From Agrobacterium larrymoorei (GTDB lineage: Bacteria > Pseudomonadota > Alphaproteobacteria > Rhizobiales > Rhizobiaceae): 64,000 bases of DNA. A program made the translations under genes and the position numbers. The stretch lies in the NCBI RefSeq assembly GCF_013322225.1, contig NZ_JAAMFB010000010.1, forward strand, positions 186,001 to 250,000, read 5' to 3'. The stretch's first letter is position 1. Each line of letters opens with the position of its first letter. The notes under the pieces are model-generated. The model was not told the DNA's origin. It worked only from the letters and a program-made list of their open reading frames with translations, and did not search any database. Shown here in pieces: positions 9,491-17,987 of this stretch.

Positions 9491-9781
9491 TCAGAACAGG
9501 CGGTTGGTTGGATAGGCATAGGCACCGTTGTCTATAAAACCGTGGCGCGAAAGGCATGAGCGAAGCGCGGCATTGTAATAGAGCGATGACGTGAATGTCG
9601 TGCCGCGAAGCGGAGTGCTGGCTTCTGCGGTACACTTGACCAATGCACGGTCGTAAATATCAAGGATGATGGGGTCGGCAGTAACACGCGGCCCCGCGTA
9701 AAGGCTGTAATTTTCAGGTGCTTCCGCAGCGGAAATACAGGCCATACCCAATACCGCTGCTGCCAGATACTTGATGTTCAT
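9491..9781 (-). CDS. Small exported protein of unknown function
   Basis: A 96-residue protein beginning MNIKYLAAAVLGMACISAAEA, a clear Sec signal peptide likely cleaved after residue 21. GMAC inside it is a poor lipobox, so a lipoprotein is possible but not favoured. The mature part has two cysteines (about residues 50 and 78) that could form a disulfide. I place the start at 9781 because GGGGAG lies eight bases upstream; a longer frame to 9982 has no signal sequence. I do not recognise the family. It is convergent with dnaE, 37 bases away. Confidence 0.72.
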   Translation of the reverse strand: MNIKYLAAAVLGMACISAAEAPENYSLYAGPRVTADPIILDIYDRALVKCTAEASTPLRGTTFTSSLYYNAALRSCLSRHGFIDNGAYAYPTNRLF

Positions 9782-9854
9782 GTGCAGGCTCCCCAACGCG
9801 TAAATCTGAGCCTTTAAACGCCATGGGTGCAGACTGGTTCCGCAAGCGCTTTGT

Positions 9855-11078
9855 TCAAAGCGCCGTGTCACGGGTAATGGTGATGAAATCCGTGCCCTGA
9901 CCGGTCTCAAGCCCGTGGCTAAGGTCGGAGACGGTGATCGAACTTCCGACCGAAAGCTCGTCCTCCAGCCGCTCGCGCACATCTTTCGGAATGTCGATCC
10001 GGTCCAGAACGGCGCTCAACTGGTCGCCGCCAAGGGGCGCATCGGCAACCCCTATGCCAAGCCGTCTGCGGGCTGCCGCCGGGAGATGGTTTTCCAGCGT
10101 CAGACCATTCCATTCCGCTCGACCGCCTTTTATGTCGATAACTTCGAAGAAGTGCGTGCCGAGCGCGATATGCGGATCCTTGAAATGGATTGGAGCTTCA
10201 AACAGCGGTTTAAAATTCTGCCGCACCATCAACTGTCCGTTCGGGGGCGCATCTTCGCCCGCCGAAATGTAAAGCGCGTCGAGGAAAGCATCGGTCACAA
10301 GCGGGCCGGTGGTCTTCATGTCTTTCCAGCGCTTGTAGCTATTGACGGCACCAATCGTCATCTGGCCAACATGGCCATCCGGTACGCCAGCGTCGAAGCC
10401 GAGACGTGTCAGTAATCGCTGGACGTCCATGATCTTCTCACGCTCACCGCGTCGGGTAATCAGGATACGCTGGGGCGCATTGTCCTTCTTCGGTGTAGCT
10501 GTCGGCACGGAATTCGTCGTTTCGTTGACTGCCACTTCAACGAGCTTCAGCGAGGCATCGAAATTGGCTGGTCGCAATTCTATGTCGGACAGGAACTGCC
10601 CACCGCCGTTATTCGGCTGTAGAAGGGCGGGATGGTCGATCCGCCGCAGCGCCACGTCTGCGTCGGAAACGATCACATGTACGCCGCGAGAGGTCGTGCC
10701 GTAGAGCGACTTCGCAAACTTCGATGGCAGGCGAATGCAGCCGTGTGAGGCAGGGTAGTTCGGGACATGGCCCTCGTGCAATGCGATGCCCGACCATGTT
10801 AGCCGCTGCATGAAGGGCATTGGCGCTGCCGAATAGATGTTGGATTCGTGGTACTTGCGCTTGTCCAATATGGAGAAGATGCCGCTTGGAGTGTCGTGTC
10901 CGGGTTTGCCCGTGGAGACTTTGGACGTTGCCACCAACTCGCCTCCCTCATACAGCGATAAGGACTGCTCGCTCTTGGAAACGACGACCTGCATACTACG
11001 CGCGTCGCTGGCAAAAGCCGCCTGCACAAAAACAGAGGTCGAGAGGAGGCAGGCTCCTACAAAGGCACGCAACATCAT
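9855..11078 (-). CDS. L,D-transpeptidase (YkuD) with peptidoglycan-binding domain
   Basis: About 407 residues starting MMLRAFVGACLLSTSVFVQA, a signal peptide. The YkuD catalytic domain spans about residues 28-145 and carries HEGHVPNYPASHGCIRLP, with the catalytic Cys in SHGCIR near residue 114. A peptidoglycan-binding domain follows (VQRLLTRLGFDAGVPDG, about 215-260), and a C-terminal region of about 130 residues of unknown fold. The enzyme makes 3-3 cross-links or attaches proteins to the murein in the periplasm; L,D-transpeptidation is prominent in the polar-growing Rhizobiales. Start ATG at 11078 has GGAG upstream; 11075 is an alternative. Confidence 0.9.
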   Translation of the reverse strand: MMLRAFVGACLLSTSVFVQAAFASDARSMQVVVSKSEQSLSLYEGGELVATSKVSTGKPGHDTPSGIFSILDKRKYHESNIYSAAPMPFMQRLTWSGIALHEGHVPNYPASHGCIRLPSKFAKSLYGTTSRGVHVIVSDADVALRRIDHPALLQPNNGGGQFLSDIELRPANFDASLKLVEVAVNETTNSVPTATPKKDNAPQRILITRRGEREKIMDVQRLLTRLGFDAGVPDGHVGQMTIGAVNSYKRWKDMKTTGPLVTDAFLDALYISAGEDAPPNGQLMVRQNFKPLFEAPIHFKDPHIALGTHFFEVIDIKGGRAEWNGLTLENHLPAAARRRLGIGVADAPLGGDQLSAVLDRIDIPKDVRERLEDELSVGSSITVSDLSHGLETGQGTDFITITRDTAL

Positions 11079-11229
11079 GTCTGCTCCAAACGCGATACAA
11101 AACAAGCCGCGAAGCTACGCAGCAAGGGAGGCTCCACAGCGTCGATAAATGGACGCGGCTTCGGTTGGGCAGTATAGAGGCCGGGATTTAAGGAAGGTTT
11201 TAAATGCGTTCACGACCTCGTGTTGCGCA

Positions 11230-12513
11230 TCATTTTTTAGAGCCGAAGGTATAACCTGTCTCGACCGTGCCTTTGCCGAACTTTTCGCGCAGCTTGTCCA
11301 TCGCAGCCTCCGCTGCTGCACGTCGTCCTGCGGATTTGTCCACCAGATCAGGTGGATCAGCCAGCGTCGGATCGCAAAGATCGGTAACGCCAATTCCGAT
11401 CAGGCGAAATTTCGTTCCGTCCGTTTCTTTTTCCAGAAGAGTAAGGCCGGTGCGGAAAATCCTGTCTGCAAGCTGCGTCGGGTCTTCAAGTCTTTTGTTG
11501 CGAGTGCGGGATTTGAAATCGGCGGTCTTCATTTTCAGGACCACCGTATGCCCGGCGACAACGTTCTTCTTTAGTCTCCACGCTACCTTTTCAGAGAGCG
11601 AACGCAGGATCGGCACCAGATCATCGTAGCGCGATATGTCGTTGAAGAAAGTCGTTTCGGATGACACGCTTTTCGCCGGGTCGTTGGTGTGTACCTCCCG
11701 GTCATCGATACCGCGTGCGAGACGGAAAAGCCGCTGGCCCATGGAGCCGTACTTCCGCATCAGGTCGGTTTCTTCCATGTCCTGCAATTGCGAAATCATG
11801 CGGATGCCATCGGCTTCCAGCGTTGCTGCAAAGGCCTTTCCCACGCCCCAGATCGTGGTGACAGGGCGGGTTGCAAGGAAAGCCATGGCTTCTTTTTCAC
11901 CGATCACCGAAAAGCCACGTGGCTTTTGCAGGTCGGAAGCGACTTTCGCCAGAAACTTGCAGTACGACAAACCCACTGAAACGGTGATGCCAATTTCCTT
12001 TTCCACGCGGCGCGCAAAGTTCGCCAGAACGCGGGCAGGCGGATCGTGGTGCAGGCGTTGTGTTCCGGAAAGATCGAGAAAAGCTTCATCGATGGAGATC
12101 GGTTGCACAAGCGGTGTCAAATCCTGCATCATGGCCCGCACCTGTCGTCCGACATCGACATATTTTTCCATATTGGGCTTGATGACGACGGCATTCGGAC
12201 ACGCCTCGAGAGCCTTGAACATCGGCATGGCGGAGCGCACACCGTGAATGCGGGCAATGTAACAGGCGGTCGAAACGACACCACGCTTGCCGCCCCCTAT
12301 GATGAGCGGCTTGTCGGCCAGTTCCGGATTGTCTCGTTTCTCCACTGAGGCATAAAATGCATCACAATCAATGTGAGCGATGGTGAGGTCGTAAAGCTCT
12401 CTATGATAGAGAAGGCGAGGGCTCCCGCATTTCCGGCAACGCCTCAACCCTTCCGGTTGACCAACCAGACAGTCGCGGCAGAAACCGGGATCGTAGTTCG
12501 AAATCGCTGACAT
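11230..12513 (-). CDS. dinB: DNA polymerase IV with N-terminal zinc-ribbon-like segment
   Basis: A 427-residue Y-family translesion polymerase. The catalytic core shows [19 protein letters not shown] (about residue 44) and [13 protein letters not shown] (about 136), which carry the acidic residues, then thumb and little-finger domains. Before the core lies a segment with C12-x2-C15 and C26-x2-C29, a zinc-ribbon-like module that classical DinB lacks but many alphaproteobacterial copies have. No C-terminal clamp-binding motif of the usual QLxLF form was obvious. A near-match to the SOS box and a 12-base palindrome lie just upstream. It is about 83 bases from the DUF3572 gene upstream. Confidence 0.93.
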   Translation of the reverse strand: MSAISNYDPGFCRDCLVGQPEGLRRCRKCGSPRLLYHRELYDLTIAHIDCDAFYASVEKRDNPELADKPLIIGGGKRGVVSTACYIARIHGVRSAMPMFKALEACPNAVVIKPNMEKYVDVGRQVRAMMQDLTPLVQPISIDEAFLDLSGTQRLHHDPPARVLANFARRVEKEIGITVSVGLSYCKFLAKVASDLQKPRGFSVIGEKEAMAFLATRPVTTIWGVGKAFAATLEADGIRMISQLQDMEETDLMRKYGSMGQRLFRLARGIDDREVHTNDPAKSVSSETTFFNDISRYDDLVPILRSLSEKVAWRLKKNVVAGHTVVLKMKTADFKSRTRNKRLEDPTQLADRIFRTGLTLLEKETDGTKFRLIGIGVTDLCDPTLADPPDLVDKSAGRRAAAEAAMDKLREKFGKGTVETGYTFGSKK

Positions 12514-12520
12514 GGCCGAG

Positions 12521-12541
12521 AAACAAAAAGAGAACGTTCTC
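12521..12541 (-). promoter_or_regulatory. Degenerate SOS box and palindrome before dinB
   Basis: On the plus strand AAAC-AAAAAGA-GAAC (12521-12535) differs in one base from the GAAC-N7-GAAC LexA consensus, and GAGAACGTTCTC (12530-12541) is a perfect 12-base palindrome sharing the second GAAC. Both lie 8-28 bases before the dinB start, a sensible place for a repressor. LexA control is inferred and weaker than for the box at 5721. Confidence 0.4.
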
Positions 12542-12596
12542 GACCATAAGCTTGATTCGCTCGCGGCTCAACAGTTGGTTGAGGCGAGCCCACAGT

Positions 12597-12905
12597 TCAG
12601 TAGACCCCGGAATCCAGCCCCGGGCCTGAATATTTGTGCCACGCCGCCTGCACATCTTCCGGCTGCACGTCGGTTGCCTCGCAGAAGGCCATAAGATCAG
12701 GTTCGTGGCTCATCAAAAAGTCTGTCAGGCCGGCAAGGAAGCCGGGATCTGTGATGGCCTGCCGCAGCATGTTGGGTTGCAATCCGCTCAATGCCAGAAA
12801 CCGGCCAAGCATATCCGGTTCGTTGGCAAGCCAGCCAAGTATGGCAGCGATAGTTTCCTCGGGATCTTTCACGGTCGACTTGCCGTTTTTCGTATCGCGC
12901 AACAT
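12597..12905 (-). CDS. DUF3572 family protein
   Basis: A 102-residue soluble protein, mostly helical, with [20 protein letters not shown] and [19 protein letters not shown] and the ending [17 protein letters not shown]..., matching the alphaproteobacterial DUF3572 family of unknown function. The ATG at 12905 is chosen; an in-frame TTG at 12917 would add four residues. It is divergent from divK, a neighbourhood I know from other rhizobia, and lies upstream of dinB on the same strand, with 83 bases between. Confidence 0.82.
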   Translation of the reverse strand: MLRDTKNGKSTVKDPEETIAAILGWLANEPDMLGRFLALSGLQPNMLRQAITDPGFLAGLTDFLMSHEPDLMAFCEATDVQPEDVQAAWHKYSGPGLDSGVY

Positions 12906-13033
12906 TTCTTTACCCAAGTTACCTATTTCTCAACCAAATCGCCCTAGCATCCCGCATGGGGGATAATGGAATCGGTTCTGTGACAACTTATATGTCTGGG
13001 GCGAGGTTTCAAAGCGGAACAAGGACTGCCACC

Positions 13034-13405
13034 ATGCCCAAGCAGGTCATGATAGTTGAAGACAACGAGCTGAACATGAAGCTCTTTCGCGATCTGATCG
13101 AGGCATCCGGCTACACCACGATCCAGACGCGCAATGGTATGGAAGCGCTGGACCTTGCCCGTAAACATCGCCCGGACCTCATTCTCATGGATATTCAGCT
13201 GCCGGAGGTTTCCGGTCTGGAAGTCACCAAATGGCTGAAGGAAGACGATGAGCTGCATGTCATACCCGTCATTGCCGTCACGGCTTTTGCCATGAAGGGC
13301 GATGAGGAGCGTATTCGTCAGGGTGGTTGTGAAGCCTATGTTTCCAAGCCGATATCCGTGCCGAAATTCATAGAGACGATCAAAACCTATCTTGGCGATG
13401 CATGA
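13034..13405 (+). CDS. divK: Cell-cycle response regulator DivK
   Basis: A 123-residue single receiver domain without output. It starts [20 protein letters not shown] with the acidic pair at positions 9-10, has the phosphoacceptor Asp in [13 protein letters not shown] (about 53), the switch Thr in [12 protein letters not shown] and Lys in YVSKPISVP. DivK connects PleC and DivJ kinases to DivL/CckA and thus to CtrA activity in the asymmetric division cycle. The ATG at 13034 follows a long in-frame extension with no family match. pleD follows after 18 bases, so the two are one operon, as in Caulobacter. Confidence 0.96.
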   Translation: MPKQVMIVEDNELNMKLFRDLIEASGYTTIQTRNGMEALDLARKHRPDLILMDIQLPEVSGLEVTKWLKEDDELHVIPVIAVTAFAMKGDEERIRQGGCEAYVSKPISVPKFIETIKTYLGDA

Positions 13406-13423
13406 GGCCACAGGGGCGAGCCG

Positions 13424-14791
13424 ATGACTGCTAGAATTCTGGTCGTTGATGATATTCCGGCCAATGTGAAGTTTCTGGAAGCGCGCCTGCTGGCGGAATA
13501 TTTCGATGTCGTCTCTGCAGAAAACGGGCGCAAGGCGCTCGAGATTTGCGCGCGCGAGCAAGTCGATATCGTTCTTCTCGACATCATGATGCCGGACATG
13601 GATGGTTTTGAGGTCTGTGAGCGCCTGAAGGCAGACCCCAAGACCGCACATATTCCAATCGTAATGGTGACGGCGCTGGACCAGCCTTCCGACCGTGTGC
13701 GGGGCCTCAAAGCCGGTGCTGACGATTTTCTGACCAAGCCGGTCAACGACCTCCAGTTGATCTCCCGTGTGAAGAGCCTCGTGCGGCTGAAAACCATGAG
13801 CGACGAGCTTCGCATTCGTTCGGAAACGGCGAAAACCATCGGGATCGATGACGGTATCGGCGAGAGTGGGCAGATCGAAAAGCCAGGCAGGGTCCTGCTG
13901 GTGGACGGCCGTGCAAGCTCGCAGGAGCGTATCATCAAGGCCTTGAAACCTGCTGCCGAAGTGGTGGCTTTGGCCGAGCCCGGAAACGCTTTGTTCGAAG
14001 CTGCTGAAAACCCCTACGAACTTGTCATCATCAACGCCAATTTCGACAATTTCGATCCGCTGAGACTATGCTCGCAACTCCGTTCGCTGGACCGCACGCG
14101 GTTTCTCCCTCTGCTTCTGGTAACGGAGCAGGGTGATGACGCGATGGTCGTTCGTGCGCTGGACCTCGGCGTGAATGACTACATCGTCCGCCCCATCGAT
14201 CCGAACGAGCTGGTCGCACGCACGCTGACCCAGATCAAACGCAAGCGCTGCAATGATCGTCTGCGCGAGAACCTCAACCACACGATGGAGCTGGCGGTCA
14301 TCGATGGGCTGACTGGATTAAACAATCGTCGTTATCTCGATAACCACCTGAAGATATTATTCAACCGCGCCGCCTCACGTGGGCGGTCATTGTCGGTCTG
14401 CATAACGGATATAGATCGCTTCAAGCAAGTCAACGACACGTACGGTCATGACGCGGGTGATGAGGTCATCAGGGAGTTTGCTGCACGTCTTCGCTCCACA
14501 GTGCGCGGTGCGGATCTGGCATGCCGTTACGGCGGCGAGGAGTTCGTCGTCGTCATGCCGGATACGACGGCGGAAATGGCTGCACTTGTAGCGGAGCGCC
14601 TTCGCTCGATTATCGAGAGTAAGGCTTTCGTACTTCGCTCCGGACGCGAGCTGAACATCACCGCGTCTCTGGGTATTGCAACGAATGCAGGTTCGATAGA
14701 AACGCCGGACCAGTTGCTGAGACAGGCGGATCGCGCGCTTTATGAGGCGAAAAACGCTGGACGTAACAGAGTTGTTTCAGCAGCTGCATAA
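13424..14791 (+). CDS. pleD: Diguanylate cyclase response regulator PleD
   Basis: 455 residues arranged receiver-receiver-GGDEF. The first receiver has VDIVLLDIMMPDMDG with phosphoacceptor Asp near 53. The second has the degenerate INANFDNFDPL, without the Asp, as in the adaptor domain of Caulobacter PleD. The cyclase domain has GGEEF at about 370 and the product-inhibition site RGAD five residues before it. It makes cyclic di-GMP when phosphorylated and controls polar differentiation. Co-transcribed with divK. Confidence 0.96.
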   Translation: MTARILVVDDIPANVKFLEARLLAEYFDVVSAENGRKALEICAREQVDIVLLDIMMPDMDGFEVCERLKADPKTAHIPIVMVTALDQPSDRVRGLKAGADDFLTKPVNDLQLISRVKSLVRLKTMSDELRIRSETAKTIGIDDGIGESGQIEKPGRVLLVDGRASSQERIIKALKPAAEVVALAEPGNALFEAAENPYELVIINANFDNFDPLRLCSQLRSLDRTRFLPLLLVTEQGDDAMVVRALDLGVNDYIVRPIDPNELVARTLTQIKRKRCNDRLRENLNHTMELAVIDGLTGLNNRRYLDNHLKILFNRAASRGRSLSVCITDIDRFKQVNDTYGHDAGDEVIREFAARLRSTVRGADLACRYGGEEFVVVMPDTTAEMAALVAERLRSIIESKAFVLRSGRELNITASLGIATNAGSIETPDQLLRQADRALYEAKNAGRNRVVSAAA

Positions 14792-14828
14792 CGCTTAGAG
14801 CGCTTCATTGTTAAATGGAAGCAGTTCT

Positions 14829-14930
14829 GTTGGTTCAGACGGGATCATCTGGTTGTTCGGACGGCGCGTGCCTTAGCCATAGCATACGGCCAAACCGTCC
14901 GAGCAATCGGAGGGTTCCGTTTCAACCAAC
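14829..14930. repeat. Nested inverted repeat, possible intergenic mosaic element or structured RNA
   Basis: The outer arms GTTGGTT-CAG-ACGG (14829-14842) and CCGT-TTC-AACCAAC (14917-14930) pair over eleven bases with a symmetric three-base internal loop. Inside, TCGGACGG (14857-14864) pairs with CCGTCCGA (14895-14902). Together they fold into one long imperfect hairpin of about 100 bases. This is the layout of the RIME family of Rhizobium intergenic repeats, but membership would have to be shown by copies elsewhere in the genome. Confidence 0.6.
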
Positions 14931-14961
14931 CCGAAGGGCCGGGCATCGTTCCACCAGGATC

Positions 14962-15014
14962 AAAGGCGATTGGCTCGACCGTACCTTGAGGTATGCCCTT
15001 CGCCAATCGCCTTT
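14962..15014. repeat. Perfect 13-base inverted repeat with inner hairpin
   Basis: AAAGGCGATTGGC at 14962-14974 and GCCAATCGCCTTT at 15002-15014 are perfectly complementary. The 27-base loop holds a second small palindrome, TACCTTGAGGTA. No T run follows, so it is not a standard terminator. It could be the second half of the repeat element to its left. Confidence 0.65.
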
Positions 15015-15212
15015 GCCCTGTCGAAAACCTGCTCCGGCAGAACGCTCCCCTTTGACAACAAAGCTCTCTAAGGCGAAGGCCAGACTTCGTCTTTTGCGAA
15101 TGAATCACGGATAACGCCGATACTCTCAATTTTTTGAAGCAGCCTTAATAGTAGTATGCTTGCAGGCCTATGCGTATCGAAAATAAAAAGATCAGCATGA
15201 CTGGCAGTCATT

Positions 15213-15413
15213 TTATAGTGACGATGCGAGCATTGGGTCGATGAGGCTTGCAGCCGTTCTTGGCTCTACTTGAACATCAGGGCAAAAATGATGCCCGTGC
15301 TCATGCGTGTGGTGACCTATATTTGTAGATATTGCAGTTCCTCGACCATCGCATATAACTATTCCTGCGCCACTATGACATTTCGCTGTCTCAAACCGGG
15401 ATAATTTAACCAT
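15213..15413 (-). CDS. Doubtful His-rich short reading frame
   Basis: A 66-codon frame whose product contains GHHTHEHGHHFCPDV and three cysteines, a composition that would bind metal. No ribosome site lies before its ATG, codon third positions are A/T-rich unlike all neighbours, and I recognise no family. It may be a remnant of an imported gene or chance. Listed with low confidence because the His cluster is unusual. Confidence 0.15.
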   Translation of the reverse strand: MVKLSRFETAKCHSGAGIVICDGRGTAISTNIGHHTHEHGHHFCPDVQVEPRTAASLIDPMLASSL

Positions 15414-15812
15414 ATCAAGCGATGGCTCTAGTGACGAATTAATAATCTGTTGATTTTCTTGAGGTCTTACGCGACTATTTATTCAACGACATAACTTTTG
15501 CAGGGGCTAAATAGATAGCCCTTAAGCAAGAGAGGGTAAAAACGAATTTCGCGTCGTATGATTTTTGGTGCGGCGCTTTCAGATACCCCATGATGCTCAG
15601 GTCCGCCGCATCTCCTGGGTCTTGGGGTCGGTCGACCGGCGACGCATTTAAACGGTTCCTCGTGCTGTTATTGCTGTCCCGGTCGACCCACTTATGCCCC
15701 TTAAGGGCGCTTGCAGGCCATCCACCGCAAAATGATATCACCGATCCGGTTCACGCATTCTGCGCTGCGTATTCGCACCGCTTTTGACTTCCGGCATAGA
15801 GACAAACAGGCA

Positions 15813-15840
15813 CAAAAAACGCGCCTCAAGGGCGCGTTCT
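15813..15840 (-). terminator. Rho-independent terminator of rpmG
   Basis: Read on the minus strand, AACGCGCC-CTTGA-GGCGCGTT forms an eight-base-pair stem followed by TTTTG. It starts about 20 bases after the rpmG stop codon. Confidence 0.88.
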
Positions 15841-15861
15841 TTAGGAACGGTATCAAGTAAA

Positions 15862-16029
15862 TTACTTGATCTTTGTTTCCTTGAATTCAACATGCTTGCG
15901 AACGACCGGGTCGTACTTTGTCTTCGTCATCTTATCCGTGAACGTACGGCTGTTCTTTGTTGTGACGTAGAAAGTACCGGTGTCGGCTGTCGACAGCAGC
16001 TTGATTTTGATTGTTGTAGCTTTCGCCAT
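15862..16029 (-). CDS. rpmG: 50S ribosomal protein L33
   Basis: A 55-residue basic protein, [20 protein letters not shown] at its start and [10 protein letters not shown] at its end, the length and pattern of bacterial L33. It lacks the CxxC pairs of the zinc-binding form, so it is the zinc-independent type. It is a component of the large ribosomal subunit near the E site. AGGACGACC precedes the start. It is monocistronic, with its own promoter and terminator. Confidence 0.97.
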   Translation of the reverse strand: MAKATTIKIKLLSTADTGTFYVTTKNSRTFTDKMTKTKYDPVVRKHVEFKETKIK

Positions 16030-16094
16030 GGTCGTCCTGCCTTTAACAAGTAAGTGAGCCGCGGACCTGTTCGGCCCCGGCTAAATCTGGCGCG

Positions 16095-16122
16095 AAACTA
16101 CGGATCGTGCCCGAAAAGTCAA
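16095..16122 (-). promoter_or_regulatory. Putative promoter of rpmG
   Basis: On the minus strand TTGACT (complement of 16117-16122) and TAGTTT (complement of 16095-16100) are separated by 16 bases and lie 65-95 bases before rpmG, overlapping the last codon of the MFS gene. The -35 is good, the -10 weak. Confidence 0.45.
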
Positions 16123-17291
16123 GTATGTTTTGATCCGAAAACCGAACGCCCAATGGAAAGAATGACATAGAGGCCGAAAAACAGCGCCAGGGCCCATGCA
16201 AAACCGTGAGTTCCCGAAATATCCATTGCTATTCCGACCGTTTGCGGACCAGCGATGGTGCCTGTAGCATAGCAGAAAATGAACGCAGCGTTGGCAGCGA
16301 CGAGGTCTGAGCCGGTGAGTCTCGAACCGAGATGGGTGAGGCCGACCGTATACATGCCAGAAACGCAACCGCCCCAGATCAGCAGCATCGTTGCTATCAA
16401 AATCCAGTTGCCGACCAGCAAAGGCAGCGCAAGGGTGCCGCAGAGGCCTGCAAATGCCATGATACCCAGCAACGCCCGGCGATTTTTCATCCGGTCGGAG
16501 AGAATGCCGATGGGAATCTGGAACGCCATGTTGCCGATGGCCATGACGGTGAGCAAAAGCGCGGCTTGCGATTCGTTGAAGCCTTCTCGGGTCGCGTAAA
16601 TTGGAAAGAGCGAAAGCCCACCCGCCTGAACGGAGCCGAAGACGAACGCCGCAGCTGAGGCCATGGGAACAAGCCAAATGTAGCGCAGAAAATGGTGGGC
16701 GGGCTTTTCGTCCAGTGCCGGGCTTTCGCCTCGTGCTAGAAAGATGGGAATAGCGGCGAGAAGGATAATCCCACAGCCGACAAGGAAAGGCGTTATTCCC
16801 TCGCTACCTACCGTGGAGAACAGCAGCGGCCCCACGGCAAAGCCAACGGCGAGACCTGTCGCATACATGCCCAGCACCAGGCCGCGCTTGCGGGGCGGCG
16901 CTGCGGCATTGATCCAGAATTCCGAGAGAATAAAAAGCGTGGCAGTGGCGCCATGGAAGACAATGCGCAACGGAAACCACATCCAGAAATCCCGCGCGAA
17001 ATAGAAGCCGAGCGCGCTCACCGCGGAGATGACGACTGCCGTCATCATGGTGCGCGCCACACCGAAATCATGTGCAAGCCTGCTGGTTAGAGGGGCTGCG
17101 ATCATCGCCGCAACACCCGCCATGGCTGAGTTGAAGCCTATCATGGATGAGGAAATGCCGCGCCGTTCGAGTATGAGGCTTAAAAGCGGGAGCCCGAGAC
17201 CGATGGCGATACCAACGGCGCTGATGGCGGATATGGCGGCGATGAGCGATGGCCAGTGGATATTATCGGCGTCGCTGTTCGGATGTGACAT
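16119..17291 (-). CDS. Major facilitator superfamily transporter
   Basis: A 390-residue protein with about twelve predicted membrane helices and a short N-terminal tail MSHPNSDADNIHWPS. The loop between helices 2 and 3 reads PLTSRLAHDFGVARTMM, and the motif GILSDRMKNRRALL between helices 8 and 9 is the MFS A-motif repeat. The pattern resembles the YcaD/YfkF-like transporters of unknown substrate. The NUDIX gene ends nine bases upstream, so it is probably the last gene of a minus-strand operon that includes NUDIX and DUF983. Confidence 0.88.
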   Translation of the reverse strand: MSHPNSDADNIHWPSLIAAISAISAVGIAIGLGLPLLSLILERRGISSSMIGFNSAMAGVAAMIAAPLTSRLAHDFGVARTMMTAVVISAVSALGFYFARDFWMWFPLRIVFHGATATLFILSEFWINAAAPPRKRGLVLGMYATGLAVGFAVGPLLFSTVGSEGITPFLVGCGIILLAAIPIFLARGESPALDEKPAHHFLRYIWLVPMASAAAFVFGSVQAGGLSLFPIYATREGFNESQAALLLTVMAIGNMAFQIPIGILSDRMKNRRALLGIMAFAGLCGTLALPLLVGNWILIATMLLIWGGCVSGMYTVGLTHLGSRLTGSDLVAANAAFIFCYATGTIAGPQTVGIAMDISGTHGFAWALALFFGLYVILSIGRSVFGSKHT

Positions 17292-17300
17292 GGAAACCTT

Positions 17301-17972
17301 TTATAGAAAACCACGAATGAATTTGCCGCGACGCTCGAAATATTGTCGCACCGGGCTTTCGAATGGCAATGACGGATCACCTATCATGAACTTTGTGACA
17401 TCTTCGAGAACAATGCGTGTTATCGGCGCCATGTTCAGACTGGAATTGTCTCGAATGTCAAGCCAATGAAGGCTTTCCAGCTCATGCGAATCCTGAATTG
17501 TCGCCGGGTCGATGCCCACTTCATCGGTATAACAGCAGAAGAATCGCGTATCGAAACGCCTCACTCTTCCCGGCGGCGTGATCGCGCGAGCGACATAACG
17601 CAGCTTCGAAAGGTCAGGCTTCTGTTGCTGCTCAGGCGTACGGCCGAAGCGCAGTCCGGTTTCCTCACCCAGTTCCCTATGGGCCGCTAGCGCCAGCGCG
17701 CGTGCACTAGAAATCGTCATGGGACGTGAGGCAGATTGCAGCAATTTCTGGACGATTACGGGATGCAGATCGCCGTCGAAGGGCAGGGCATGATCGCGTG
17801 GGTCACGTCGACCGCCGGGAAAAACGTAGACGTCAGGCATGAAGACATGCGCGCTGCTACGTTTACCGACAAGAATGCGCGGATTTCCGGTCGAACGATC
17901 GACAAGGATGAGGGACGCGGCATCTTTGGGCCGCAGATAAGGGGCGTTTTCAGCCTTGAGTTCTGGAGGCAA
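17301..17972 (-). CDS. NUDIX hydrolase with split Nudix box
   Basis: A 223-residue hydrolase of nucleoside-diphosphate-linked compounds. The catalytic half of the Nudix box, RELGEETGL, is intact near residue 99-107, but the first half VFPGGRRDPRD (about 50-60) is separated from it by an insertion of about 35 residues, as in the NUDT7/NUDT19-like group that acts on CoA derivatives. That substrate is an inference from the architecture only. It sits between DUF983 (15 bases upstream) and the MFS gene. Confidence 0.88.
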   Translation of the reverse strand: MPPELKAENAPYLRPKDAASLILVDRSTGNPRILVGKRSSAHVFMPDVYVFPGGRRDPRDHALPFDGDLHPVIVQKLLQSASRPMTISSARALALAAHRELGEETGLRFGRTPEQQQKPDLSKLRYVARAITPPGRVRRFDTRFFCCYTDEVGIDPATIQDSHELESLHWLDIRDNSSLNMAPITRIVLEDVTKFMIGDPSLPFESPVRQYFERRGKFIRGFL

Positions 17973-17987
17973 CGGTGTCGGCCTCAG

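Larger units (their letters stand above)
14792..15861. other. Gene-poor intergenic region between pleD and rpmG
   Basis: About 1070 bases with no convincing gene, long for this compact chromosome. The left part (14829-15014) holds nested and perfect inverted repeats listed separately. The middle part (about 15120-15560) is visibly A+T-richer than the surroundings and contains a palindrome ATGACTGGCAGTCAT at 15197-15211 followed by TTTTAT, and one weak minus-strand reading frame. The right end holds the rpmG terminator. Confidence 0.65.

Noticed and set aside
14815-15129. Opposed short reading frames after pleD
   Set aside because: They coincide with the inverted repeats, have no family pattern or ribosome site, and both strands are equally open.
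15590-15787. Plus-strand reading frame with repeated GGTCGACC-like words
   Set aside because: No family match, no ribosome site; it runs up to the rpmG terminator and looks like chance.
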